This document shows, piece after piece, positions 1 through 11,795 of a stretch of DNA of 64,000 nt. This stretch comes from Geosiphon pyriformis (taxonomy: Eukaryota > Glomeromycota > Glomeromycetes > Archaeosporales > Geosiphonaceae). Each line of letters starts with the position of its first letter. Position 1 is the stretch's first letter. The notes beneath the pieces are model-generated. The model had not been told where the DNA came from, searched no databases, and worked only from the letters and a program-made list of their open reading frames with translations. A program made the position numbers and the translations under genes. The stretch covers positions 446,028 to 510,027 of the forward strand of contig JAAOMT010000040.1 in assembly GCA_016748015.1 (NCBI GenBank). The letters run 5' to 3'.

Positions 1-3000
1 AAAATCAATAAAAAAAATATATATATATAAATATATTTATAATAAATAAGTATTAAAAATTTACTTAAATAAAATAAAACTATAAAGTTTTTTTGGTTTA
101 AAAAATAAATAATAATTTAATGTAAATTTAAATAACTGATTACATATAAACAAAATATAAGCTGTATTTATTTTTATTTATAGTTATAAAAATTAAGTTA
201 TAAATAATTTTAAAAATCATAAATAAAAATAATTAATTAATTAATACTAATTATAAAATAATCATATATTTTAATTAATAATAATAATAATAATAATTAA
301 GAAATAATTTTATAATAATTTTTAAATTGAATTTTAATTAATAATAACAACATTATTATTTATAATTGAATTTAAACTAATTGTTATAATTTAAACTGAT
401 TGTTATAATTAAAATTAATAAAATATAACTAATAAAAAAATAAAAAAAAAGCTGACTTTAAAACAGTATTAATAAATTTAACTTTTTTCAAATATATTTA
501 GCTGGTGCTTTGTAAAATGCCAAAAAAAAATAATTTACTTTTGTAAAATTGAATAATAGTAATAAGTTATTTTGGTTTTTTTAACTATTTAAACAATAGT
601 AATAGTAATTAAAAAACAGTAATTTTGTTATTGACTTGTTATTAAAATTTTAAACCTCTTAATGATGATTATATCCACATTAAATTTGTTTTTAATGTGT
701 TATTTAAATAAAACTTGAACTAAAAAAAAAATTTAGTTAAAAAGAAAAAAAAGGTTTTCAAACAATTAAATTTGTTTAGGTTTAAAATTTTCATAAATTA
801 ATAACATTTAATTTTGAAAACTTTTAATTAATTAAATTATTTTCATTGATAATCAAACAATAATTAATTTAGAAATTATCATTTTTTAAACTTAAACATT
901 TTAACCAATATTCACAAAATCAGACAAGTAAAAAATGTGAAAAAAAAACCAATTTAAACAAACAAATAAATATTAATTTAATGAAAGAATGAAATTCGGA
1001 GCATATCAATATAACTCGTGACATAGTATGCTACGTGACCTCCTTTTTAATAGGAAGCACCTTCTAAAAAATAATCAGATTAGAAGAAAAAATTTCTCAT
1101 TTATTAAAAGTATTAATAGCAATTCACTTTCTTAAATTGGCAGTTTGTTGATTAAATTTCTGGATTTAAAATTTTCTTACCATTGTAATTGAAAATCCTT
1201 TTTTTATTTTTTTTTAAAATAAAATCCTGGGTGACATTTTGAAATCTCTTTTGATAATTTCAAACTAATGATCATTTTATTTATTTTTTCCCACGACAAA
1301 TTTCCAGATGCCAATTTTTATTGCAATGAAAATCTTTATAGCGCAAAAACTTATTTCGAATTCTTCAAGCGATGTAATTTCGCAGCGTGAGAAATTTTTT
1401 CTATAAATTTAAACTTTCCCTTGCCTTAAATTCATTCCAGCCAGCATCAGACAAATCTTTAATTTAGTTCCGAATCAAATTGATGAAGTGTCAAGCGTAA
1501 AATCATACAGTGAGAGAAATTTTACTTGGTGAGAAATTTGTTTTTTTTTTTGAAATCCCTATTGTGAAATTTGTTTCTTGTTTGATTATAAAAGGCAAAA
1601 AGGTTTACTGGAAAAACAACTACTTTGTTTTCAATATAAGCCACACTTTCTTTAAGTCTTTTCCAAAATAAGAAAAACTGTCAGAGGCATTGTTAAATTG
1701 TATCCCAGTTCTTCCACTACGTCCTTTATCAAACATCTTTTTTTTTTTTCACTAAACATAAGAATTGTATTATTCGCCGATTGTAAAGAAAACTTGATTA
1801 ACATTTTTCTCATACGAATTCAAAAAGAGCTTAGAATAAATGAAACGGATTATTTCGGAACTGCCCCAAAAGTTTTTTATGGGTTCTGGAATTATATCCT
1901 CTATCACACTCTATGCAAATATATTAAAAGTAAAAAAAATTGGTTTATTTATAAAAATTAAATACTTCATGTCTCCAATTTCTCGAATCAATATTGAAAA
2001 TGAATATTTTATTAATTTCTCTTAAACTCCTATATCTACTCGAACGTGATAAACCCCAAGTCTTGAGTTGAGGGCTTCGATCCCAAAGATGTTTCAGAGA
2101 ATTTTTTTGCGAACTCTGTAGCCTATTCATCACATATTATATCAATGTGTTCAAAATTTGTCCCAAAGAAATTATTTTCAAGATTTTTTTAAGGGAAATT
2201 TCAGGTCTCTTTTCGTGAAGGATAAATTTTTGCATAATAGCTTTCATCAAAACTGATCAATGACTTATTTATTAATCTAACTATTAAATTTTTTATCATA
2301 ATTGAGGTATAAAATACTAAATTAATTCTTTTTGCTTACCATTTCATAAAATATATCTTTATTTTTATCATATTTAACATGTTTTCTAAAATTTTTACAC
2401 AGAAATTTTGATTTATTAAATTTTTTTTATTGTTTTTTTACTTACTTTTAAATACTGTATTAAATATATTTATTTTTTGTTTGATCTTTTGGATACTTAT
2501 TTTAATATTAAATTTGTTAAAATCACATTTTTATATAATTACTAAATTAATAAAAAACTAAACGGTCTCTATATTATATAATTAACAAATTTATTAAAAA
2601 ATTATTTAATAATGGAATTATAATTATTAATAAAAGTTTAATTCCATCTCGTTTATTTAACGCACAAAACAAAAAATGTTAATATCTCTAAAATAAGTAA
2701 TTACAACATGTAGAAAAAATTGAAAAAAAAAAAAAGCAGTAAAAGAAATTGATCTGCACACACAAGAACCTTTGAAAAAAAAGCCAAGAAAGAAATTTCT
2801 TTGAATCTTAATGTTGCCCCATCACATATTATAAATTTTTGCTCCCCTTTAGTCCCCCGCTAATTTTATTCGCTCCAATAAAGTTGTTGTTTGTTTCTTA
2901 ATGTGTAAAAGGTATTTTAAATAGATGCTCTTTTACTTTACAATATTCTTCCTAGTGTACAAATACCCCTTATCGATCACCGGTTGCGTGACAATAAAAC

Positions 3001-3055
3001 TTCATAATAAATATTTAAGCCTGTTGTTTCAGCTTTTTACTTTTTCCGCTATAAA
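1..3055. other. AT-rich intergenic DNA, no gene seen
   Basis: Very AT-rich sequence with homopolymer runs and simple ATT/AAT repeats. The open frames in it (for example 1698-1961 and 1945-2133) are short, of low complexity, overlap on both strands and resemble nothing I know. About 2.8-3.05 kb is less AT-biased and probably holds the promoter and 5' leader of the S1/P1-type nuclease gene that starts at 3056. Confidence 0.7.
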
Positions 3056-4564
3056 ATGGATCCTTTTATTTGTTTCATGAGTATTTTCCTAATAATTTTC
3101 GTTAAAATCGATCTAGTAAATTCTTATGGATGGGTTGGTATGTAATGATTTGGGATTTGGGATGTTGAAATGTTAATATGAGATTAACCCTAAAATTATA
3201 AAAGGTCACAAAATTACTGCCGACATTGCGCAACGTTTTTTAACACCGCGTGCTCACACCGCTGTCATTGAGCTACTTCCTTATGAAGCTGGAGGAAACT
3301 TGTCATAGTATTTCTTTTCCAAAATTATTTTGTATTTGTTCTCAATAATAAGTTAATGTGTTATCCAAAGTCTTTTATTCTGTTAATTGAATGATTTCTT
3401 ACCACCAAATTATTAAAAATAATCAAGTATTGCTGCGTGGGCTGACACCATTAAAAAAAGACCTGAATACGTTTTCTCGTCGCGACTTCATTTTTGGAAT
3501 CCACCCGGTGACAATCCACCAGAAAAATGTGTTAGCGAATGGAAAAAGGGTAGATACGATTTAATTAATGCTATCTTTAATTACACCAATCGATTGGATC
3601 CAAAATCTGGCTTTGAGTATGAAGAACGTGCCGAAGCTCTGAAATTTTTGGTACATTTCTTGGGTGATTTGCATCAGCCGTTACACCGTAGGTTTTTAAT
3701 GAATATTGTGGATTCCTTTTTCATTAAAAGAAATATATTTTTGACCTCTAATAGCTCCAATTTATTGAATAGTCACGAGTAGATTAAGAGGAGGTAATGG
3801 AGCTGATGGTAAGAATATTGATTCGTTTGATATGAAAGAATGAAAAAGATTCGAGTTAATGGGCTCGCTTTGAAATATATTCTCAAATTAGCAAAATTCG
3901 ATAACCATAAGACAACTCTCCACTATGTTTGGGACTCTCTCTTGATCTGTGTATGTTTTTCCTTTTTTTACATCTATATTTTGAAATTAATAAATTTTTG
4001 ATTAATTCTCATGGGTTTTGACAAATATAGAAACAAATATGTAAAATCCTTTTAAATAAAGACGATAATGGCCGGGATGATCCGACCGAACCAGATCCAC
4101 CACGTCAGCCACCTCCCAAATGCTCCCGATGCGAATTAAATTCAGAATACGTTGAGAATATAATATCGCTTATTTCGACATTGTGGCGTGATGAACATTC
4201 GGATTGGATAGAATGCAAGGATTTTAAGACTCCTGACCATCTCAATTTTGATAACTCGACCAGTAACATAATTAGGATCGATTTTACTAATCTTGGACCT
4301 AAGATTCATTTTGGTCCTCCTAGACCAAGACCAATTCCAATTCCAATCCCCATGCCAAAAGTACGAAAAGGAATTTGTCCAGATTATTGGGCAATTTATT
4401 TGCAACAATTGAATTGTCAAGTGATATGGAAGGATTATGAACTGGAGATAGACTATGGATACGGTGAATTTTATGAATCTATAATGAAATCTCAAATTAT
4501 TGAGAAATTACTAGCGATATCAGGTGTTAGAATGGCGGCGGTACTTAATATTTTGCTAGGATAG
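3056..4564 (+). CDS. S1/P1-type zinc-dependent nuclease, secreted
   Basis: Six exons: 3056-3137, 3205-3307, 3428-3691, 3783-3808, 3892-3950, 4031-4564. They total 1068 nt (355 aa) and all phases fit. The family degrades single-stranded DNA and RNA using three zinc ions. Residues 1-23 form a hydrophobic signal peptide. Zinc ligands line up with P1 nuclease at H29 (P1 H6), D68 (D45), H83 (H60), H138 (H116), D142 (D120), H148 (H126), H169 (H149) and D173 (D153). The position of the usual N-terminal Trp1 is Tyr24. The C-terminal third has a proline-rich stretch (several Pro-Ile and Arg-Pro pairs) and then the family's end pattern, a GEFYES motif followed by GVRMAAVLN. A second proline-rich linker begins exon 6, so the protein is longer than P1. 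The exon 3/4 junction (donor 3692) was chosen because it alone keeps the LHR-RLRGGN reading frame. Identification is firm; the splice at 3950/4031 is less so. Confidence 0.92.
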
Positions 4565-4770
4565 TCATCTTTTAAATTTGGGAAGTTGACTGTTTACCTT
4601 CTTTGACGATTATGAACACAAATTATTCAGCTGTGTGAATAATTGTTGTTTGTCGAATAAACATAATATTAGTAATAGTTATGGCTTGAAGAACTTCTTA
4701 GATCATTTATGCATTATTTATCTATAAATTATAAAACAATAATCATTTTATCCACGTTCAACTTCCCATA

Positions 4771-5458
4771 ATGTCATTATCACCCCCAGATCTTAAAGAC
4801 ACAAGTCCACCACGCTCTTCCTCTTCTTCCGTTAACACTAACCCTTCTACTAGCGGTAGTGCTGAACACACCCAAACAGTGCCAGCCCCAGCCACCACAT
4901 TTGAAAAGTACAAGCGAAAAGATACTAATAAAGGTACTATTGAGAATCTAATTTAGATTCAAGCGACAAGTTTCCAAATTATTATTTGAAGTGGCCATTT
5001 AAACATTTATTTAACCCTATTTTGAACTACGTTACTAGTTGTCGTGAGGTTCAGAGCAATTGGTAATGCGCCCATTCTTAGACAAAACTTTTACAAAATC
5101 ACTGCATCGAATCAGTTCAAAGCTGTGATCCAATTTCTAAGGGGACAACTTGACTATAAAGCTTCTGATCCATTAGTAGGTATTTTCTGTAATAGCCGCC
5201 TATCTGAAGAATGTCATTGTGTTTTGCAAACCTTTCTCTTTGAGTGGCTAACAGGATTCTCTCCAGTTTTTGTATATTAATAGTGCATTCTCACCTGCAC
5301 CTGATGAAATTGTTGCAAATTTACATAAGGTAAATTTTTTCAGTATGTTTGATCAAAGTTTCTTGCGGCTTTATAGTTACTTATACTTTTCATTTCAGTG
5401 TTTTAACACAGATGGTCATCTAATAATAAACTATTGTACAACTGCGGCATGGGGCTGA
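4771..5458 (+). CDS. ATG12: ATG12, ubiquitin-like autophagy protein
   Basis: Four exons: 4771-4933, 5039-5175, 5267-5329, 5399-5458 (423 nt, 140 aa; all introns GT..AG with matching phases). ATG12 is conjugated through its C-terminal glycine to ATG5 and acts with ATG16 as the E3-like complex that lipidates ATG8 during autophagosome growth. The first 50 residues are Ser/Pro/Thr-rich and probably disordered. The ubiquitin-like fold follows, with the family signatures [11 protein letters not shown], a [10 protein letters not shown] loop and the C-terminal [13 protein letters not shown]. The protein ends in Ala-Trp-Gly, the conserved ATG12 terminus, so Gly140 is exposed without processing. The gene starts 206 bp after the S1/P1 nuclease stop on the same strand and converges on the XRCC4-like gene 317 bp downstream. 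Confidence 0.97.
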
Positions 5459-5775
5459 GAGACGTCGAAATAATAATTATTGAGCCAGGACTTTTTTTTT
5501 AGATAAACTTACAGTTTTTATTGTTCCTTTTAGATATTTTATTTAAAGCCGCCTTTTAATATAGATCTGAGTTCTTGATAATAGACATTGTTAAAAATAT
5601 TAGAATTTTGATTCAAAACTTGACTCGTTGCAACTAAGCTGGGGAATTTTAATGAAAATGAAATTACCAAAAAGTTATTTTGAAGTTTAGATTCCTTCGA
5701 AAAGCGAGTATGTAAAAAAATACCGTACGTTCGAAAAATTGAGGCTGTTATTTAATCTCTCAGGCGCACCTTTAC

Positions 5776-7352
5776 TCAACTTTTTTTTCGAAAATAGCTT
5801 CTTGGAGGTAACAAAGGATCAAAATCTTCCAAATCTTTGGATTCATGTTCATTTTTATCGATATCAGTTGACTCCGTATTGCGATTAGGTATTTCTTCTG
5901 TTGGCTCATCAATAGATGAGTGATCATCTACTTGGATTACTTCATTATCAGTTCTATATTCTTTTTCTTCCTCCACTTCGCCATCATGATTGCTACCAGT
6001 TTCTTCCGAAATTTTTGTACTCGAAGGGTTGCCTACTTTCTTGATTTGAGAAAATGATGTTTGACTGGTTTCTGTCTTCACTGGTAATTCTTCATCATCA
6101 ATTGCCATCATCTCGAAAGAGGATTCGCTGCCAGATTCCTCATCATTTTCATTTGCGGTTTTTCGCGAAATACCTTGTGGGATATTTCCAAATTTAATGT
6201 TAAAGTCAAAGGGATGTAAATAAAAGACTATTTTGATACCTTTTTTCTCGATCAATCTCATTAGTTTCTGGGTTTTTCTTTTCTTTGAATTGAGGAGATC
6301 TCGGAACTTTTTGCATTGAGAATTCAAGAGATGATCAGCTTCGGGAGATTTCAAAAAACCAATACATAAAAAAAGAAACACTCACGTTGACTAATAAGGT
6401 AGCTTCACCTGAGAGCTTATCCTCAACCATTTTGTTCATCCTTTGTTCAGTCAAATCGCGTACTTTTTCAAGATCAGCGACACGCATCTCAAGTGCTTCA
6501 CACCTTTTCTTTATTCATTGAAAGCCGTTAGGTATATCTATTTCTTTAGGCAGAGATACCAACAATGAAATTGCCGGCCTCCCTCAAAGATATGACGCCA
6601 AGAACTAATCCCGATACCTGGAGCCGCAGCCGATCACAGATAAAAAAGTCAAGCCAATCGCTCCATAGCTTGAAACATCTGTATTCAGACACAGATTTTA
6701 ATTCCAAACCCCCGAGTATCATTGGCAAAGCCTATTGTCTGTGAGGTAAGTAAGGGGTGATTTTTGATTCGAATCTGCATATGATTGATTTACCAGCATC
6801 GCATCATCCTTGGTATCCTCCATTATCCAGCTCCACTTTAGCTAAAAAGAAAGATACAATGAAAATAAATTTGTTTACCCAACTCCTTCGGGAGTGATTA
6901 AGTTTTTTTTATCAACGCAAATACCGTAATAGTAGAGCTTCCACGAGTGATTTGACATGAAAGCTTAAAATCCTCAAAACGATCCTTCCCAGACAAAGCC
7001 GCCCAAGTAGCTGAAGAGAATTTCGACATTTCCTTAATTCCAACAGGTTTACCTCTTTTTATGTCGGCCACAGTTGCTATACAGAACCACACCCAAAAGA
7101 GTTTTTAACCTATTATTTGAATTAAAACACATGAGTGTTTGGTTTAGCACCCTCACCTTCGCGCTGCCAAAAGGTATGACAGTCGGTCACCGACACTTCA
7201 CATACGACTTTTCCCTCGTCTTCACTTTCCAAATCAAGTGCATCTGGAGGATCAATTAACCATTTTGTACGCAAATAATGTTTGGTAAACTCATCGGATT
7301 GGAGGGAATTGACTTGGGTAAAATAAGTGGCTTTGTCAAGGAGTGTCGCCAT
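5776..7352 (-). CDS. XRCC4: XRCC4-like NHEJ protein (XRCC4/Lif1 type)
   Basis: Model of seven exons read downward: 7352-7157, 7076-6925, 6841-6794, 6731-6618, 6508-6382, 6338-6240, 6173-5776 (1134 nt, 377 aa, all phases compatible). XRCC4 scaffolds DNA ligase IV in non-homologous end joining. The N-terminal head (about 1-135) has the family beta pattern, including VSVTDCHTFW, which parallels the XRCC4 'LTDGHSAW' strand, and an LKWSW strand. A coiled coil follows at about 150-245 with heptad-like Leu/Met spacing, and its CKKFRDLLNSKKRKT segment resembles the XRCC4 ligase-binding helix. The tail is acidic and Ser/Glu-rich and ends in a basic Arg/Phe/Lys cluster. XLF or another member of the superfamily is the alternative; the helix similarity favours XRCC4. 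Exon 4 rests only on phase and open frame, and the 66-bp intron at 6239-6174 is in frame and could be retained. Confidence 0.82.
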
Positions 7353-8490
7353 GCTGAAGCTCAAAATGTTTCGTTATTGTTCATATCCGCTTTTATTGAA
7401 CATGTCATGTGAAACTTGCATATTCATATCAATTTTCACAATGGTAGTTTTCATAAAAAGCTGCTCAATCTATGTGTCACGTAAATCATAATTATGACAG
7501 GTAATGAATCGATAAAAATTGATTTTACTAAAATTCTTAATTCTTGCAATTCAAATTCTTTAATATATAAAAATATCTTAACAATCATGATTATGAATTA
7601 CATTAATACTGCATAAACAAGCAAAATTTCCAAATTTATAAATTCTTGATTTCAAGTTTTTATTATTAATCTTATTTTTATTTTAATAAAAATATATTGA
7701 ATAACAATATTTATATTAACAAATTAGAATAAATTTTAAATATATTGATCAATTTTTAAAACTATTATAAATAATGAATTATTTTAAACAAAATAAACAT
7801 ATCATAAGAATTTTTTTTTTTGGCATTATATACTTGTTTTTAGTATACGTACATTATAATTATTTAAATATATAAAATTGAAGTTTTTTTTAATAATATG
7901 TTTGCCTTTTATAAAATAATTATAATCTTTATATTTAATTACCTATTTATTGTATTATTAATATAAAATATAAAAGTTATAGAAAACAAAATATTTTTAT
8001 TGATTAACTTATTTGTTAAATTTGTTTATTTAAAAATAACTAAATTTATTAAAAAAATAGTTTTTTATTAATTAAATTTTTTGATTTAAAAAATTTTGTC
8101 TTTATTTTATTTACACAAAAAATTGTTTATATATTAAAAATGGTTGGGCTTCACTCGTTAAACATATAATAATAAAAAATTATATTAAAAAATTATTTTT
8201 TACTTGTTTTATTTAACTATTTAGAATTCAATTAGATATTATTTTAATAATATACCAATTAATTTTTAATAATCAAAACTATAATATAATATAATAAACT
8301 ATAATTCAATAAAAAATTTTACATTATTTATTTATTAAACAAAAATAAATAACTAATATTGTTTTTTTGTTATTTATAAATATTATCCACAAAGATTATT
8401 TAATTTAATTAAAAATAATAAAAAAAAACTTCTTTTTTTCTTATTTCCAAAAATCCTCAAAAAGCACATTTTCTAAAAAAGAAGTTTTTT
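7353..8490. other. AT-rich spacer between gene island 1 and the repeat block
   Basis: After about 150 bp that may carry the XRCC4-like promoter, the sequence becomes almost pure A/T with long T and A runs. No open frame of note, no recognisable repeat family and no RNA gene was seen. Confidence 0.6.
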
Positions 8491-8577
8491 TGTTTTTTCT
8501 TGTTAGTTTATATCAATATTTTTTTACCTATTAATAACCCATTTTTTGTGAATTTAGAGACTACTACAGATAGCATT

Positions 8578-10406
8578 ATGTCTAAGAAAAAAATGCCCAA
8601 AAGTGCTTTTTATGGTCCTACTGGTGGTTTTTTTCTCAGAAAAAGAAAGTTGTTCTTGGAAATGTCAAGCACTCTGGTAATAAGAAAGATATCTTCTTAA
8701 GTAAATCTGGATCTGATAATAACATATATTCTGATATGGAAAGTCTATCTAGTAATAATAAAAATAGTGAGTTTCTTTAGAACTCAGCTACTATTATGCC
8801 CAAGACTAAGTGAGTTAATACTGGTGCTGTTTTTGGTTCTCTACTCAATTTTTTCAATTTTAGTATGGATGATAATAAAGTTGTTTTCCCTCCTTACTTG
8901 TCTATCTTTCTAAACAAAAAGTAAATTAACCCAAAAATCATCAAAACTCCAGTAGAAGTATCAATTAAGAAATTGTTTATTTTGGATATTAATATCTCAG
9001 CTGTAAAAAAAAATCAGCAATGGCAAAAACTCAGTTTATTAAAAAATTATTTTTACCTATTAATAATTTTGGGGAGGCCACTACTCCCTCAAAGTTTGAA
9101 GAAATCATCAAATTTATTTTCACTTCAGAGATTAGCATGAAAAAGACTGTTTTATTGGCCAAAGAGAAAGAGATTATCACAAATGTCAATGTCAAGAAAC
9201 AAAGAATGCTTTCAAATCAGACTGTGATTATCAAAGAAATTTTTATGGACATACCTAAGAAAATAATCATTACTGTAGTAATTGAGTTTGGTGAAATTAA
9301 GTCGATCAAAATTCAATTAATTAGAATGTGGCAAAAAACTGTAGTAGAATTTGCTGAATTAAGTTAGGCTGAATAATTGGCTGCTAAATGGTTTTTTCTG
9401 ATTGGTAAAAATTTAGTGCATGTGGTTATAACTGTAGGAAATCACAATACCTAAATATCAAGAGATCAGTTCAGAGCTCTGTTGTTTACTTTGCCTGTAG
9501 AAACAACTACTTATAATTTGGGCATTTTTTTGGATAAAATTGGTAATAAACATATATCATTAATTGCTTATTTAATACTGGCAATCAAATTTACTGTACT
9601 GTAATTGGTTTTGAATTTAAGAAAAATCTGGAAGCTGTATATTACATTGAGCTGATATTTGGTAGTGTTAAACTTTCTTGGGCTAGGTTGAATTTGGTTT
9701 GCTGTAGGAAGTATGAGCATTTTAGTCATTCTGTTTTGGAGTATAACACACCAACTTTGACTATTTCTAAGTTTTTAAAGACCATTAAAAGAGTTACTTT
9801 AAATGGATATTATCTTTAGCTAACAAAATTGTATGCAAAGAAGAGTGTTTCTATTTCCTATTCTGCTGTCTTTGGTGACAAGTTTTGGGCACAGATAGTT
9901 TCATTTGTGTTTTTTTTTGATGGTTTTCATTTCAGTTCTGGTTCTGGATCTGGTTCTTTTTTTTTGGTGTTTTAAGTAATAAGGGGAGCAATTTGGTTGC
10001 TTAAGATGATTCTTCTATTAATTATTATCTGATCTTACTGGAATGTTTCTTAGAGCTTTTGGCTGATCAAGTTTTGAGTATTGTGAAAAAGCTAAGCTTG
10101 GTTAACTTGGTGCCTTTAATTTCTGTCTCTCAATCTTTCTTTTTTGTAGTAATTACATCTTTGAGTTCAGATTTGGATTCAAATATGGTTTTGGATATTT
10201 TGCAGATGCCCCTTATAACTTCTCTCTTGGCTGTAATAAATACATCTTTGATTCTGGATTCAAGTAGTTCAAAAATTCTTACCACTAAGATGGGCAGTCA
10301 GAAATCGAAATTGGTGGCTCTTGAAGCTTCTGTTGATTTTGTTTTGTTGAAATTAGATTATTTGTATGCTGGTTTAGGTTCTTTGGCACTTTTTTCTTCC
10401 CAATAA
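8578..10406 (+). pseudogene. LINE F ORF1, broken
   Basis: ORF1 proteins of LINEs bind the element's RNA. Translation begins MSKKKMPKSAFYGP and breaks by a one-base frameshift near 8660, then by several stops (8778, 8810, 8922, 9367 and others). The clearest intact segment is 9020-9367, with an RRM-like core (FGEIKSIKIQLI followed by MWQKTVVEFAEL). The segment 9640-9740 corresponds to the zinc-knuckle region, but expected Cys codons now read Tyr. The 3' end (10059-10406) is Ser/Leu-rich with coiled-coil-like spacing. Most differences from the ancestral frame as I remember it are G-to-A or C-to-T. No function is expected. Confidence 0.75.
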
Positions 10407-10409
10407 TAG

Positions 10410-10523
10410 ATCTGGTCTGAAAATTTGCTACATATAATATTAGAGGTGTCAATGTCTTTGCCAAGCAAAAAAACATTGTTTATTGGCATAAAGAATTAGG
10501 GAATATGGTTTCAATTATTACAG
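10410..10523 (+). pseudogene. LINE F ORF2, first ~38 codons (endonuclease start)
   Basis: One frame here reads the start of a LINE ORF2 apurinic-type endonuclease: a YNIRG motif is followed after about 13 residues by YWHKELGNMVSIIT, the usual beginning of the EEP domain in this family. The frame stops making sense at 10523, where the LTR of element D begins. Everything downstream in ORF2 up to mid-protein is absent; the next ORF2 sequence in the window is at 25139. Confidence 0.65.
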
Positions 10524-11337
10524 TATTACAGTTTAAGAATTTAATAGGAATTATAAATAATATAAATTAGCCAATCATGAAATAGCACAACAACAATTTA
10601 TAAAAAGAAATAATTTACAAATAACAACAAGCACTATTTTACAATAGCATCAAGCACTATCATGTAATAGCAGCAAACACTATTTTACAATAGCAGCAAG
10701 CACTATTTAGAAATAATGGAAATAGAGTATTACAAGATGTTATTTTGTAAAACAATAATTATATATATATACAATAGTTTTTAATAATGAAGAAAGACAA
10801 GCTTCAACAAAAAGCAACAAATATCTAAATAAAATCTTATTTAAAAAGAATTAATAAAAAGAATTGAATGAACATTACAATTGCAAGAATTAACAATAGA
10901 ATTCACATACCCTCTCTAACAAATAAAACTATTATTCTATTTTTAAACCCTTTGGAAGAATAATCCCTAATTAAGATTATTCATGTGGTTACTAATTAAA
11001 TTGAAAGAAACTTTATTATATACTTAGAGAAATCACAAAAAGGCCATTAATATTCTGTGTTTTTAGATTAGAGAAACACATCAGGCAATTGCAAGAATAG
11101 TTTCAAAGGAGACCCCAAAACAGTGAGTAGATTTCAGATTAGCCTCTGGGAAGGAGTACAAAACATACAAAGACAACTAGAATTAAAAAAAAAACTTACA
11201 TCACAACATCAAGAGAAAATCTTCAGTACATTATTATTAATATCTAATACATAAAATAGAGGAACTTACAAGAGACTAATTGCAATTAAAATGGAAAATC
11301 AACAATTAAAATATACCAAGAAAACCATCCCATAACA
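10524..11337 (+). repeat. 5' LTR of element D
   Basis: This sequence separates the broken LINE ORF2 from a gag start. The right end is CATAACA, followed at once by TTTGGTG, the same primer-site start that follows the LTRs of A and B. The left end is probably TATTACAG, a TGTTAC terminus with one G-to-A change; a TTAGC..CAATCA segment just inside parallels the LTR of element A. The right end is firmer than the left. Confidence 0.6.
10628..10719 (+). repeat. Tandem repeat, four 23-bp units
   Basis: Four consecutive 23-bp units beginning at 10628, 10651, 10674 and 10697, with consensus start CAAGCACTATTTTACAATAG. The first three differ by a few bases and the fourth is more divergent. The array lies within the 5' part of the LTR of element D and may be part of its promoter. 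Confidence 0.8.
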
Positions 11338-11795
11338 TTTGGTGAACTCTATGAGAAAAGAAAATCAAAAAGAAATAATAATTAGCAATAATTTATTGCT
11401 AAAGAAGAAGAAACAAAAGTGGCAACAAAAACGCCTACCCTTACTGTTCTTGAATTCTGCCATGCTATTTACACACAAAATCAAAGTAATCTTGGATTAC
11501 CAAAAGGGTGTTGTCCAGCAGAATTTGCTTTCACTTATTATATCAATGCCAGAATAAATTACCACATAGGAAAAGAAGAAGAACCACACAATGTGAAACT
11601 TGGATTGTATAGAGAATTATCACAATACACTACAAAAAAAGTAGCAGTAATAGCTGCAACTATTGTTAAAATCCATCGTGAAATTGAGCAATACACCAAC
11701 AAAAATTTTCCAATATTCACAAAGAACACCAGAGAATACGTCCACAATCCAGAAATTAATCATGAAGAAAATCAGCAAAAACTAGGAACACCCGC
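11338..11795 (+). pseudogene. Element D: primer-binding site and truncated gag
   Basis: Right after the LTR, TTTGGTGAACTCTATGAG (11338-11355) is a likely tRNA primer site. One frame from about 11419 reads a gag amino-terminal domain matching the pattern in A and B: an EFCHAIY helix, a GLPKG loop, AEFAFTYYINARI, then ELSQYT and a EIEQYTNKNF helix. It is cut after codon ...KLGTPA at 11795 by the LTR of element C; the last dozen residues of the open frame (to 11832) are LTR sequence. No upstream in-frame ATG is clear, so the start is uncertain. Confidence 0.65.

Larger units (their letters stand above)
8500..10523 (+). mobile_element. Non-LTR retrotransposon (LINE) F, 5' part
   Basis: This is the 5' part of a LINE on the plus strand: a short leader, ORF1 from about 8578 to 10406, then the first ~38 codons of ORF2, cut at 10523 by the LTR of element D. 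Both reading frames are interrupted. The 3' part of a LINE of the same general type resumes at 25139, so F and that segment may be halves of one insertion. The family call rests on ORF1 features (MSKKK start, an RRM-like stretch with FGEIKSIKIQLI, a degenerate zinc-knuckle area) and on the ORF2 start. Confidence 0.8.

Noticed and set aside
1000-1060. Possible tRNA gene or remnant
   Set aside because: Short GC-richer stretch, but no acceptor stem, anticodon arm or T-loop can be laid out.
1698-2133. Overlapping open frames on both strands (87, 61 and 62 aa)
   Set aside because: Low-complexity AT-rich sequence, no conserved motif, no splice-consistent extension, and the frames overlap each other.
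10620-10720. CRISPR-like array
   Set aside because: Units are contiguous 23-bp tandem copies with no unique spacers, inside an LTR of a eukaryotic element.
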